A stretch of DNA of 64,000 nucleotides from Diploptera punctata (lineage: Eukaryota > Arthropoda > Insecta > Blattodea > Blaberidae). The position numbers and the translations under genes are program-made. Of this stretch, positions 46,657-59,003 are shown in pieces. Where the stretch lies: the NCBI GenBank assembly GCA_030220185.1, contig JASPKZ010009901.1, positions 1 to 64,000 of the forward strand, read 5' to 3'. The notes below the pieces were generated by a model, which did not search any database, was not told the origin of the DNA, and worked only from the letters and a program-made list of their open reading frames with translations. The first letter of the stretch is position 1. Each line of letters opens with the position of its first letter.

Positions 46657-46960
46657 GAGTCAAGCCGTAGCGTAGTGGTTAAGTCACTGCGCTACAATGC
46701 CGGAAGGTCGAGGGTTCGAGTCCCGATGTGGTCAGGAATTTTTAATGGACCCAAACCCTCTGGCGGCAACATGGCACTGGGGTCAACTCATCCTCTAACG
46801 GAAATGAGTACCAGACGCTTGTTCTGGGGGTAAAGGCGGCCGTGACGCAGGGCTGACAACCCGGCTGACATCAAGTGCCGATTGTACATAAAAAAGTGGA
46901 AGCCTTAACCTTCCACTACCCCAAGGGCCTCTCGAGGCCTGTCATGGGATCACTTTACTT
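46657..46960 (+). mobile_element. SINE family D, full length, with target duplication
   Basis: Head: A box TAGCGTAGTGGTTAAGTC and B box GGTTCGAGTCCCG; body with CTCTGGCGGCAACATGGC. Exact 13-bp duplication AATAAATTCTAAA at 46644-46656 and 46961-46973. Confidence 0.92.
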
Positions 46961-47109
46961 AATAAATTCTAAAACATTTAGGGTCTAGGCTATAGACTAT
47001 TATTGATGATACTTATTTTATATATTGTACCTTAAACCTCGTTCGCATAGTCCACATATTTATTTAGTAAAGATTTTCAATTATTTAATAACCTGAAAAG
47101 TTTTAGAAA

Positions 47110-47285
47110 AATTTGAAGACCTGTAGTGTCCCGGCTTACAGGTAGTGCTTTCTACCTGAAGTCTAAAGTCCATTTAGAAAAAATTGAAGACCCTGTAGTG
47201 TTTCGGCTTACAGGTAGTGGTGCTATCTACCTGAAGTCTAAAGTCCATTTGTCCACGCAGGCTAATAGCAGTTTACAGGTAGTGC
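47110..47285. repeat. CAGGTAG hairpin tandem repeat, block 1
   Basis: Two ~75-bp units and part of a third. Each has CAGGTAG, a 6-9 nt loop and CTACCTG (47139/47152, 47211/47227), then GAAGTCTAAAGTCCATTT; the third has CAGGTAG at 47276. Block 2 lies beyond a LINE A insertion. Confidence 0.85.
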
Positions 47286-47512
47286 TACTTGACCACATTA
47301 ACGTTCAATGGGAAAAACTTTGAACTAAAAGAATGGGGTAAAGGTCAATGGAGGTTGGAGGTAGTAGACCCTTGTCTTAGACTGCAATAACAGTGTTTAT
47401 TTATCGTTAGTCGTGTATAGTCAGTTTTTAGTAACAATGTCAAGTGCAAAAGTTAGACCTATATAAACATATAGGCCTATAGCTTGAAATCAGTGCTGAT
47501 TTAATCTCTTTG

Positions 47513-48430
47513 TTACTTACTTACTCATTGGCACTATCGAACCCGTAGGTTCATGGCCTCGCGGACATAAACTCTCCATACATCCCTATCCTGAGCTCAT
47601 GCTTTCCAATCATTCCGTGTATAATCTACTTCCCTCAAATCATAGTTAATGTTGTTCTACCACCTCATTCTTGGTCTACCAACTGGGCGTTTTCCCTCTG
47701 GCTTTCCTACAAGAAGCTTCCATGCAAGTATTTCATTCCCCATTCGTGCAATATGTCCTGCCCATCGCAGTCTACGAGACTTAACTGTTCTTATTATATC
47801 TGGCTTCCTATAAAGACCATGTAGTTCATTGTAATGTAAGTCTTCTCCATTCACCTGTCTGTTCATCTTACTTTGCTCCAAAAATTTTCCTAAGAACTTT
47901 ATTCTCAAGAACTTAATATAATTTCCTCCCTTAAAGTAAGAGTCCATGTTTCGCACCCATATAATACAACTGTTAGAATAATAGTTTTATATATTTTCAG
48001 TTTAGTTTAACGTTTTTTGAAATGAGTTGGGACATCAAAAGTTTCTGCAATGCATACTAGCACGCATTTCCAGAATTGAGCCTATGTTTAATTTCTTTGT
48101 GCATCTCATTCCTATTTGTGATTATTGTTTCCTAGGTATTTGAATTCAGCTACTTCCTCAAAATTTCCCTCATTTGTCATTAGCTGTCTATTTCCATTAT
48201 ATAATGCATTTCTACGTGTGACCATATATTTAGTTTTTTTGACATTTAGCCTACTCCAGTCCTAATTTCTTAGTGTTACTCAATAGTGTGTGAGTTAATC
48301 ACTTTGTACGTCATATTATACAGAAATCATAAGCATACAAACTCCGATGATCTTTCATTAACTTCATCTCCTATTTCAAGTAGGTCTACCACTATATTTT
48401 GCCACTGATTATACCACTTGCCCTGTCATT
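47513..48430 (-). mobile_element. LINE family A, long decayed copy
   Basis: Tail (TTAC repeats) at 47513; minus frame 47956-47657 reads ELHGLYRKPDIIRTVKSRRL and WAGHIARMGNEILAWKLLVG; similarity continues through EFKYL... (48135) into polymerase sequence to about 48430. It splits the CAGGTAG repeat region in two. Confidence 0.85.
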
Positions 48431-48514
48431 CACTTGTACAAAACGGTGGGAAGAAGGACTTTTTTCCCCTCTTCAACACTACCTCCATTGTTTCCCTTCA
48501 ACGGCTAAATAGTT

Positions 48515-48680
48515 AATGTTGTCGGGTAGTAATGCTGTCTACCTGAAATCTAAATTCCATTTGTCCACGCAGGCTAATATCAGCTTACAGGTAGTGTTAT
48601 CAACCTGAAGTCTTAAGTCCATTCCCATGGACGCCTGAAGTTAGCAGGTTCAAACTCCAGTGAGGACAGGGAAATTTAGC
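48515..48680. repeat. CAGGTAG tandem repeat, block 2, and tRNA-like B box
   Basis: CTACCTG at 48539 and CAGGTAG at 48588 with the same GTCCACGCAGGCTAATA spacer as block 1. Followed by AGCAGGTTCAAACTCC (B-box-like) at 48644. Confidence 0.75.
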
Positions 48681-49382
48681 CTAAAGGTAAGTCCTCAGCA
48701 TGTTTTTCCATTCGATGTTATCTCACGTCGTAGATTTATGACATATAAGATCCTCAAGGCTAAAAGAAAGAGGCTTAAAAGTAAATATTGTATTGGTTCT
48801 TTAATACTGAAACTTGAAACACAGTGCTAATGACCCGAGATGTTAAAAAAGGCGTCGTTAAATAAAAATAACTTACTGTACTACCTACTAATCAGATGTC
48901 CAAGCCTATATGAATTAGTTGTAACTTATTTCCATTGTTATCATTATTTCCAGAGCAAAGAACTCAATGTTATTGTTTACATCACTAAATATAATAGGCC
49001 TAAGATGATTATCATCAAGTAGGCCTAGCCCTACCTAAAATAATCAAATTCGTGGAAAAACTTCATTAGGCCTATTGTTTCCTTTATTCTTAGGATAAAA
49101 GTTCAATTTCAATACAAATTCTATTCAATTTTGAAATAGGTTTTTAGACTTAGTTAATAGATCGGTAATTGTAGCCTATATGAATGAGTTGGCAGGCTAA
49201 AGTACATTCTATTGTTTCTTCCTCCCCCCTCTCTCTCGCTCTCTTAATTTCTCTTAGGCCTGAAGTAAAACTTAAAATAACACATGTTAGCCTACTAATA
49301 GGCTATTATAACTTATATAAGCCTACCGAAACAAAAACATCCTAATTCAGTTTAATTAAAACTGCATTTCAGAGTCCATTTA

Positions 49383-49627
49383 ATTTATTTATTTATATAC
49401 AGAATTTTAATGTTTACACATCTTTCCGTGCCTAAAGTTTTATTTTTCTTCTCCACTCGTCTCTCTCCATCCAATCCATGTCCTCCCGTCCCCTTGCTCT
49501 CATTCCAGTTCTTATTTCCTGCATCCACGAGTTTCGAGGCCTTCCTCTCCTCCTCCTTCCAGGTGGACAACATTCCAATGTTTTCCTGGGTAATCTTTCT
49601 TCTTGCATTGTCGTACGTGCCCATACC
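49383..49627 (-). mobile_element. LINE family J, C-terminal end, copy 2
   Basis: Same protein end as at 19561 (RLPRKTLECCPPGRRRRGRP, NSWMQEIRTGMRARG, DMDWMERDEWRRKIKL), here with a few more residues upstream. Confidence 0.8.
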
Positions 49628-49639
49628 AATTTAATTGCT

Positions 49640-51390
49640 TATACTGTATATAATCTACTATTGAATAAAAAATATCCATTTTTTTAAATAATCAATTAAA
49701 TTTAGTTTTAGGAAACTAAAACACAGATTTCAAGGACCTAGTTAATGTACAAATAGTTTACATTATTAAAAGTATTAGGCCTAACATAATTTATTGTAGC
49801 AATCGTATTTCTAATATGCATGAGAAGAAAAAAGAAAGTATCTTATTTGGGCCTAGAAATGCATATGGTCTACAGGTTAGACATAGAAACTAAATGAGCA
49901 AATAATTTTATGTCATGTTTGTTCGAGCTTTGTGGTGCAAATGTTGTATATCAATAGGCTTAGTAAAATGAAAAACACGTGACATCTGCTTGCACCTCTT
50001 GTGTGACCGTTGCGTCACGTTGCACCACCAACCCCTCAAGTTGTTCTCTGCTTTTCTATTATAATCTAACTTATGCGATTTTGTTTTTTATCTTCTGTAC
50101 CTAATGCCAGTTTCCCTCCTGTTTCTATCACCAAACCATTATCTTATTCTTTGCTTTATACCTGCTATACCATAGCTGTCGGTCTACCAAGACCCAGATT
50201 TATTTAGTTCTAAGCACTTGAGCCTATAATTATCTATAAGCTCTCAATGCAAGTTGTATCGAATGTAGGTCTACATAAGTTAGGTCTATATATGTTCAAC
50301 TTATATACATTCAATATAGGCCTAATTATGCTTGTGATCAATAACGCGTAGGCCTATATTGGAATAGTAAATTATCATAAAAATAATAATTCATTACTAT
50401 TTTACATATAGCCCTGAAGGTATGCCTATGAAAAACAGTTAAGCCCCATACATAAGACAACATAGCCTACATAATGTAGTTCTATGTTTTATTGCTTAAG
50501 CCTGTAGCCTATATAAATTTATATAAAGGGCCTAGGCATTTATATATAGGCAGGCCTAGGCTTTATAGGCTACTTTATACAGAGTGTAAACGATGAAGTT
50601 GCAAAATTATTACGAGATTTTACAAATAGGCCTAACTTAAAAAAATCATTTTTAAATCAAATAGTCTATTAGACCTATGTGAGTTTTCTCAGTCTGCATT
50701 CAAAATCATTCTCTTTTTTTTAAATCGACATTTAGACAGCTGTGTGTCCAACAGCTGACTAAAAAAAAACCTTATATGCCTGTCGTACTAGACCTTTAGA
50801 GTTTTAAGCCTATATCCAAAATAGTGATTTGATTTAGGCCTACTGATGGAAATGCAGTTTTAAAAATCGCTCTCTGTAAGCCAATTAGAGTGTAGGCCTA
50901 TTAATGGGCCTATGTGGACCCTATGCACTATGTACAATTGGACTTCTACTAATGTTAGGTTTATGCCCTAGTTAACTCGGCTGAGAAACAATGGAATCAG
51001 AGTCTTTGCAAGTTCACTTCAAAAATGTTATCTTATCATTTGTAAGGAAAACACTGTGTTTGGATTTCTCAACCGAATCATTGTCATCCGATCTTTCATT
51101 GTTTCCATAACAACCATAGAAACTGAAAATTTACTGTAGTTAATTACAAAAAAAAAAAAACAAATGTCTGAATCATGTCTATGGTTTGATAACAATTTTT
51201 GTAAATTTTCAGTCATTTTTATAGGTGTTATAGAAACAATAAAAAGTGGAAAACCGGGGTCGTGGTTTAGACACCGGTTGAGAAATCCACCCTATATTTT
51301 TATAATAATTGACCTATATTTTTAAAAAGTTAACCTTCCCAAAATTATATAACGTATTGTTTTTTATTTGAAAATTGCTTTCGATATTTC
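49640..51390. other. Unique spacer dense in TAGGCCTA
   Basis: No gene. Contains TAGGCCTA at 49776, 50317, 50349, 50627, 50835 and 50893 plus many near matches (TAGCCTA, TAGGCTA). Confidence 0.45.
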
Positions 51391-51398
51391 CATATTAA

Positions 51399-51657
51399 CC
51401 CATTCAATTCACGTTTAAATGCTCAATGCATTTCCCCAGAAACCGGATTTAATTCAGCGTAAATTACATTGTCCATTTTCAAAATGGACAAAAGATAACG
51501 GTAGTTGAGATCTCGATAACGGTGAAAGCCAAAACATATTACTCTACTAGTCATAAATATTAATAAAACATTACTCTGCCAAAGGATCTACAAAAATTGG
51601 AAAAATATATAACGGGCAGAGTTAAGCGAGTGTACCTCATCTTCTGAGGCGAATGGG
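51399..51657. mobile_element. piggyBac-like MITE, TTAA-flanked
   Basis: TTAA at 51395-51398 and 51658-51661 frame 259 bp that begin CCCATTC and end GAATGGG. TTAA targets with CCC...GGG ends are the hallmark of the piggyBac superfamily. No coding capacity. Confidence 0.75.
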
Positions 51658-52109
51658 TTAAGATGAGAGCTCCAAGTGGTCGTCTTCAATGAAATTATGC
51701 GTTTTCACAGTTGCAATTAACTCAACTCAAAATTTTACTGAAAGTGAGGCCGAAATTGTCTAAAAATAGGCAACCAAACTTAGATTAAAAACAAACAATT
51801 TTGGGAAAAGTATCATAGAACTAATTTTTATTAAAAACGTAATTACCCGTTAAAGAAGGCAAACAGTTAAGGGACTCACCCTGTAATCTCAGCTCATAAC
51901 GAAGATGTAAGATATGGTAATTAAACGCAAATTATTTTTGTTGTTTTTCAAACATAATGAAATTTAAGCAAGTTTCACATTATGTAGTCTACAAATTATT
52001 CAAAGTACAGTTATAGTAAGGACCGTAAGGGAACGAAACGTGACTTGAAATAACACAAATCGAACAACTTGCAAATCAGAGGGAGGTGTGTTTGCAATTT
52101 TGGTCTTCG

Positions 52110-52560
52110 AACTCCGGATTGCAGCTGACCTTGTAGTTATGATAGATATAATTCAATTACTTCCAACGTGGCTCTTTGAATTTGACCATTCCACAATGCT
52201 GCAAGCCTTGTATCCTAATCAGTTGCAGGAGAATAAATTCCCTATAGTTCACCTACTTCCACACCTGTTTACATTTCCCCTCCACAGACCGACCCTAAGC
52301 CCTCCCCTGGCACCCTACTGGGTAATAACCGACCTCATCTTTATCGGATTGGCTAGTAAGCTGAATGCTAGTAGCCTTGCGATTGGTTGGCAAGCACGTG
52401 CTGCTTTAGGTTCCACCTGATGCCGTATGCTGCAGCTGTCAGCTGGTGCTTAGAGTGGTGTGGAGGGGGATATCTTGGAGATAGTAGTTTCCAGAGGTAG
52501 CAATCAACTCCAGTCAGAGAGCAAGTAGATTCAGACCGGGGAAGGACGTGTTTAAAAACT
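52110..52560 (+). promoter_or_regulatory. Probable promoter of the Snail-family gene
   Basis: G+C rises here against an AT-rich background. Inverted CCAAT boxes (ATTGG) at 52348 and 52382; E-boxes CACCTG at 52262 and 52414, CACGTG at 52395, CAGCTG at 52122, 52433 and 52440. A weak initiator-like TCCAGTCAGAG (A at 52512 or 52516) lies about 28 nt before GGACGTG (52544-52550), which matches the fly downstream promoter element; the start site is inferred only. CACCTG/CAGGTG is the site class bound by Snail proteins, so self-regulation is possible. Confidence 0.5.
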
Positions 52561-52787
52561 CTTCCACTTCTCCACCTCTGCGTACGACTTTGCTATGAGG
52601 AGTATCAAATGTTGGACCATCGACCTTTAGTTAGTAAATATCACAAATGATATCCAGTGTTACATGTAGACTGTAAGTGAACTGGTTATATTTGAGGAAA
52701 TCTGTGAAAAGAAGAGAGTGCGTGTTTATATTTTTGTGTGATTTGTGGATGAGTGTTTTTTCCCGTGTGAATTAAGAAGAGACAAAA

Positions 52788-52890
52788 ATGCCACGGTCTT
52801 TTCTTATTAAGAAGAATAACTACAGCAACTGTCCTCTGAAGAAGAGACCAGTTACGTTGTATAAGGAACCTCAAGAAGACGAAAGCAAAG
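52788..52890 (+). CDS. esg: Snail/Escargot-family repressor, coding exon 1 (SNAG)
   Basis: 34 codons plus one base. The product starts MPRSFLIKK, the SNAG domain that in animal Snail proteins recruits co-repressor complexes, followed by NYSNCPLKKRPV, a motif kept in insect Escargot and Snail. The start is well supported: CAAAATG context, an in-frame TAA 15 nt upstream (52773-52775), and the SNAG peptide must be N-terminal. The donor AAAG|GTAAGA at 52891 splits a codon (phase 1); G plus AT of the next exon gives Asp35. As far as I recall, fly Escargot and Snail begin differently and lack SNAG, so this is the older form. 5' UTR begins upstream, end unknown. Confidence 0.93.
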
Positions 52891-53151
52891 GTAAGATTAT
52901 TTATGAAAATTAAAACACATTTTTTTCAAATGTAATGTTGTAGGCTACTTTACGCTCTGATGAACCTAAAAGAATTTCCAGTGATTTATAAACACTTAAT
53001 AATTAGATTTCAAAATAACCTGCAATTTATTACTATCGAACATTCTAATTGGACTAATAGAATATAATTTTGAATTTATTAGAACTACACTATTATTTAT
53101 ACGTTTATTATAATTAGAGTGCAAATTTATTAATAATACTGAAAATAAGAT

Positions 53152-53167
53152 AATAATAATAATAATA

Positions 53168-53202
<35 letters not shown>
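53152..53202. repeat. (AAT)n microsatellite, intronic
   Basis: About 16 AAT units with one slip. Confidence 0.9.
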
Positions 53203-55057
53203 TTTTCTACAGCCCTAAACAATATGTTAGGGTTTACTTAGTTTAAATTCAAATAGCATTTTTTAATTTATTTTATTTTATTAGCTTATAGCCTACTTGT
53301 TGAAGTGTAAAACATTTTTTTTGTCAAAAGAAATAATTCCTATTAACAACTTACTTTAATATAGGTCTATATATTTATTAGATAAATAGGCCAACCATTT
53401 TGAAATCAAGAGTCTATTTACCATTTTCGAAATATACAAATTAGAATCTAATATTTTAAGTCTAATTGTAAATTCCGATTTATTTTGTAATAGAAACGTT
53501 AAATGCAAAACAAAACAAAAACATTATAAACATAAGGCCTACGTTAAAGGAGTCGATAAAATTAGAACTTAGTTACGTTTTGTAAACATAAGTTTTATAA
53601 CTTGAAGGCTATGGGATTACATTAGTCGAAGTAATAAGTTTAAAATACTCTACAAGCTTCGGATTTGGCATACACTGTGTTTACCTAAAAAATATTTTGG
53701 GTTAATAGAATTTTAAATGAGGAATTAAATTATTTTATAGAAACTTAATCAGATTGTTTTAAAACATAATCTTCACATTTCTTAATCGTATCGGAGCGAA
53801 GAAAAAAAGTGTTAGCCTATAACGAAAGCTATACATCTTATAAATTAGGCCATATATGAAAATATAGGGTTAATTACCATGTACGAGACTTTATGGTATA
53901 ATAAAATCTTCTGGAATATTGTTCAATTCAGCTAGCCGTGCATTTCACGTTAAAATTTACACACATATGGCAATCATAAAAACATGCCGTGTTGGATCAG
54001 GGTGTCAGAAACTTTCACCGTTTAAATCACGATGCTCAGTAACGATTTACTGTTCACCTGATGTTGCAAAGTGTGTTTTTTCAAAACTTTTAATTAGGCT
54101 GTTAGAAGTTTAAAAGTCCATAAATAGCGAAACATTGGTTGCTGATAACACGTGTTACTGTATTCACTGAAGTACGAGTTTATTTGCACGCTTTTTCACT
54201 AAGTAAAGTCCAGCTGCGAAACACTGCCATTGCCAAGCTGCGATTTATCGTAACCTCTTGTAAATCTGTCCAGTTCAAGGTGCAATATACTAGGGCCACT
54301 TGAAAATCTATTTAACTTTAGTATATTTATCGATACCGTTATTCTGAATTTAAACAAATAAACTATGATTAATACTTTTAGAGTCTGGTTCGCGTTTCGT
54401 AAGAGTTTGGAAAAGCATTTGACTAAATTATAGGCTCTATTTATAGACCGACATTATAAAAAATATTAAATAAAACGTGATCTATAACAACTATCTAAAC
54501 AAATTAAAGATCCAAAATGTTATAAACAAATCTATATGCATAGGCTAAGTTATTCGTAATCGGTATTAAGAATTTATGTAACCTAAATAATATACGGAGG
54601 AAAATGTAAACTTTATATTATATTCTTTTTTAATTTTACGAATAGGCCTATGCATATATTTGGTATTGTGAATCTACTATAATGAATAAAGTAAAGCTAT
54701 TTTAGGCCGATAAGGAATGTAATTATCTTAAGACCAACTTTCCCTTAAGATGGATTTAGTTTCCTAGATCCCAAGTAGGCTACTCTATGCCATGCTGGTC
54801 ATCCGTGGTTAATTACGCAAATTTACGTGCAAATTTTCTTCTTAACGTAATCTTGTATTCACTGAACTTTAACTGTTTGAGAGCAACAATTAGGCCTATT
54901 AGGGAGTAAAATTGTCTATTAGGTATAGCCTACATTAATCTCAAACTAATAATTAAAAACAAAATATAATAGTCCTACAGTAAGTTAATTCTAAAGCAAA
55001 CTAAATTTATTTTTTTTAAGTTCATTTAAGGTAAATAAATTTATTTGGACGATAACA

Positions 55058-55400
55058 ATGACAGGTAGTAAACAAATAGAGGCTGCTGAAATGAAGATGT
55101 TGAGAGCAATAGCAGGATACCAAAGGACCAAGAAAAAGAAAAACTAAGATATAGCCTAAGACAGAACTTAATATATTTAATCTCTGTGAAAGAATAAAAT
55201 ATTATCAAAATGCTTATCTTCAGCACGTATTACGAATGAACGAACAGCGCATACCAAGAAGATTGTATAATTATAAACCAAAAGGGAGAAGAATGTAGGG
55301 AAGATCATTGAAGAGATGGAAGGACCAATTCGACCTATAATGAGGATCGGAACAGGTCATTGGGCTTAATCCTTGTTGTTGTTGATGATTATGATGATGA
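55058..55400 (+). pseudogene. LINE family B remnant in intron
   Basis: IEAAEMKMLRAIAGYQRTK-like start, then YQNAYLQHVLRMNEQRIPRR-like coding and a degraded GRSLKRW block; tail with GAT repeats near 55390. Confidence 0.75.
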
Positions 55401-56286
55401 TAAATTTGTTATTCAGAAATAATAACGGACATAGGAACATTTCTACAGAAAAGAACATTATTAGTTAACTATAACAGATTAAAAGTAAGTTATTAAAATA
55501 AAAAGATTTCAAGATTTGAGGGAAGAAGATGCTTTAGACAGGAACCTCTGGCGACAAATCACTTTGGGTTAAAGGACAAACATTGTATTGTAGAATATTC
55601 CTATGCGGTTAAAGATAACAGAGCTACAGCAAAAACTAAATTCAAAACTATTGCCCAACTTGAGCGCACTTTTCTTTTTATATAGGACATTAAAAATATC
55701 GTCGAGTTTTATGATTATGTAACTAAATTGAATTAGTTATATGAACCTGGAGCAAATAGGCTATACAATAAAATAAGACAAAAGGCGTATAACATTTAAA
55801 TTATCTAATCTAAAAATCATGATTTGATTACTGGTAATTTAGTTAGGTACAATTTACATCAGGTCTTGCATTCCTCATATACTGTATTATGGAATCGTGT
55901 CAAGGTCATAAAATACCCTCTTGACCACGCCAAACCTTTGCAAGCTTCGTTGGTCAACCATTCTTATCGTACACTCCCACTTCTGCTTAAGGAACAAAAA
56001 TTAAAGAACATTCATTCAATTTGCTATTGTTAGCGCATGAAGTGTTGCCCTCAAAACTAGCTAATCTATAATTTTATTTATAATATATTATTAAAGCTAG
56101 CTTTAAAAGCTTGAAATCACTATTGTGGTTAAAAGTCCTTGAAATCTTGAATTAAATTGTGCTGAAAATCACCAGTTTAGATTCTAAAGTGCCTACAAAA
56201 CTATAGCTACAGAACCTACCCATTAATTCGATTGTTTTCTCTCTTGTTTGATGGATAATGTGTGAGGTATACAGGTTGTAAATTAC

Positions 56287-56973
56287 GTTGACTATTTAAC
56301 TCATGCCCCAAATGGGAGTCAATGACCAATCACGTTTCAATGATTTCTGTATTACAACCAATCAGAGACGTGTTTTCACGAAATAATTATCAACGTTAGG
56401 ATTATCATATATTAAGCAAAGCTCCTCCTTTTTAATATTCTGAACAGGTCTGACCGTTATTTTGCAGTGACTGAGCCTATAACAAATACGGCTACCAGAT
56501 TGTATATAATAGTGCTTACATGTCAACATTTGTAGCAATTGATTATACCACCAAAAAAAGAAACCACTGTTTGCACTTTCTTAAATGTATACGACATCAA
56601 AAATGAATTAATATACAGATTGATGTGTTTCATTTTTTCTCCACTAGAGAGCATTCTTACAATATTGCGTTCCTTTGGCAATAAATAGTATGATCTGGTT
56701 GCAGTGATAAACAAAAGAAGCAGTAGAAGCGTAGGCTACCTATCGTTTCTCATTAGTTTTCAAACATCACCGTTTACTTTAAATATAAAAATATTTTTAA
56801 ATAACTGTAGTTAAATAATGATTTGTGAGTAAACAGCTTTATTTTATTCGTTAAATAGTCCTAACAAATGCCACTCTTGATTTCCAAATTCTCTAGATAA
56901 ATTCACTCCTCACTTCGTGAGTCGTGAATTTATCGATAATTTGGAAATCACTCGTGGCATTACTTATGAAAAA
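56287..56973 (-). mobile_element. B-MITE copy 5, in intron, with 8-bp duplication
   Basis: GTTGACTATTTAACTCATGC at 56287 to CATTACTTATGAAAAA at 56973, intact terminal palindrome (56870-56965). TAAATTAC on both sides (56279-56286, 56974-56981); an 8-bp duplication would fit hAT-type insertion, but the other copies do not confirm it. Confidence 0.8.
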
Positions 56974-57544
56974 TAAATTACCTCTTTTTGTAGCTAATGC
57001 GAAGCGACTTTAAAGTGAGCTGTAACGTCAAAAATTGAATAAGTTCACCAAAAGTTCACGTTCTTTCTCTTCCCTCGGCTACACCCATTACGCGAAGGAA
57101 TTTGGGATTGTTTTTATAAGTTAGGGGTCAGAGAGATGTCTAACTCTTAATCGTCGCACCGGCAACATTGCATGTAATTGAAATCAATAGGGCATGGAGC
57201 CAAATTAACTTTCCAACTGACTCATATGGGACATGCATACTTTCAGTTTTCACTTCAATATGCCAATGATTTAATATTTAATAGTTAGTTATCCATGTAC
57301 TCGTAATATAAATTTTCTATGAAAACCTACAAAGATGAAAGTAAGCCCTACAAGTATCCACCAGTATCTTAATAATGATTTTTTACTACAATGTTTTAAT
57401 TAATAGAGTTTTAATAATTTTTCATTTTGAGAATTTTCCTCGTAATTGAGGGTTTTCTCCAACCAATCTTAGTTAATTAACATGAATTTTAAAAATATAC
57501 ATAAATGTCTACGGACTTATAAACTATCAGTTTGCAACAGTTGT

Positions 57545-57890
57545 ACACAAATTTCCCTTAATTAAAGTTCTCCATCGTTCTCTGTCCTCTGTTACACCAA
57601 ATTTCCTCGTTGAATTTTGAATGTTGATCTTCTAGATTGTTCTTGGTCTTCCTTTTCTGCTCTTTTCAATTTTCCATGCATAGACGGCCTTTGGTAATCT
57701 TCTATCCAGCATTATTCTTACGTGTCCACACCATTTTAGCCTTCTGTGTTCAATCGCATCCATTATACTTCTACATTCATCCATTTTCTAATTTCTGTAG
57801 GCTATTTCTAATTTTTTCCAGTCGAGATTTTCTGGCGGCTCTTCTCCAAAAATCCATTTCAACTGCAGTTATTCTGTTGACATGTTATTG
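57545..57890 (-). pseudogene. LINE C-terminal remnant in intron
   Basis: Minus strand reads (with stops) CRSIMDAIEHRRLKWCGHVR, RRLPKAVYAWKIEKSRKGRP and a TRKFGVTEDRERWRTLI-type end. Related to families J and K. Confidence 0.7.
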
Positions 57891-58844
57891 TGTCAATATT
57901 ACTAATAATAATAATAATGATAATACTAATAATGATAATAATAATTATAATCGTTGAATTGTAAAACTAATTTTAATTGTTTCGTTGTAATATTTTCCTC
58001 AATTTGTTTTTTTTATTTTTTATTACGAGTATTTCTGTAATTTCATAACCCTTTATAAGCCTAATATGGGATTTAATTAATTTCCTACTGAGAAGTTAAA
58101 TTTTCTAGAACTAATTTGTTTGCGAAGTTTTTTTTATTTCATTCTGAGATTTTTATTTAATAATTGAGGTAATTGAAGTAGGTTTTAATGATGCATAAAA
58201 TTGTTAGTACAATTTTTAATTACTTGGCAATTTTTAATGAACATAGGCCTACCTACTGTCACATTTCAACCACGGAAGCTTGTAATTAGCTTATAAGAGC
58301 GCTAGAGAGCGTTTGTTTTTTTTATTAGCCTATGTAATTTCATGATTAAACAAATTATATTATTTGAATTTAAATTCAGAAACTTATTGTTGAATAGCGT
58401 TTACAAAAGTGAAAGAAAGCAAATTTAAATAGGCCTAAATATTGTGTCATACATTAAATTTAAAATTGTTTGGGTAGGCTAGTTATTTTATTTTTATGAA
58501 TAAAATGTGCACATTTGATAAAAAAAATTGTCTATGTTGAAAATTTACAGGCTAAATTACAGTATCTCTAATTGAGATGAAAGAATTTTATAGTTTGCTT
58601 TTAAATAAAAATATTATGATAGCCCGTAAGAAGTTAGGTTATATATTTTTCAATGTAGTCTAACTGATATTTAACATTAGACCATATATCCTAATTATAG
58701 GCTACATTACTTAATATGGGAAAATAAATTTTATTTACAAAAACTTACGCAGCCTATAACATACACCCTTAGTGCGCACTACTGGTCTGGTAGCCAATTA
58801 AATATTTTACACCAGAAATTATTTATTTAAATTTATATGTTTAG

Positions 58845-58952
58845 AGTGGAAGCTACCACACCTATAATTCCCTAGTAAAGCAGCAAAGCATAACATGAAA
58901 ATGCTATGATTGCAGTGAAAGACCTGCCGTCGGGCAGAATTACTATGGATGG
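58845..58952 (+). mobile_element. SINE family V, 3' fragment just before exon 2
   Basis: Only the tail half (GGAAGCTACCACACCTATAA to GCAGAATTACTATGGATGG). ATGTTTAG on both sides (58837-58844, 58953-58960) suggests a 5'-truncated insertion. It ends about 24 nt before the presumed branch-point adenosine. Confidence 0.85.
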
Positions 58953-59003
58953 ATGTTTAGGGTCTGTGTTATGCTAATATCAACAACTATTTCGTTGTTA
59001 CAG

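Larger units (their letters stand above)
52891..59003 (+). other. Intron 1 of the Snail-family gene (6.1 kb)
   Basis: Donor GTAAGA, acceptor TTGTTACAG. Probable branch point CTAAT at 58974-58978. Holds an (AAT)n at 53152-53202, LINE fragments at 55058 and 57545, a B-MITE at 56287 and a SINE fragment at 58845; 53210-55050 shows no recognised element. An early intron separating SNAG from the rest is a known arrangement in Snail genes. Confidence 0.88.

Noticed and set aside
52088..52420. 110-codon + frame upstream of the Snail-family gene
   Set aside because: Begins with GTG, has no recognisable domain, and overlaps the CCAAT/E-box promoter block; treated as chance.
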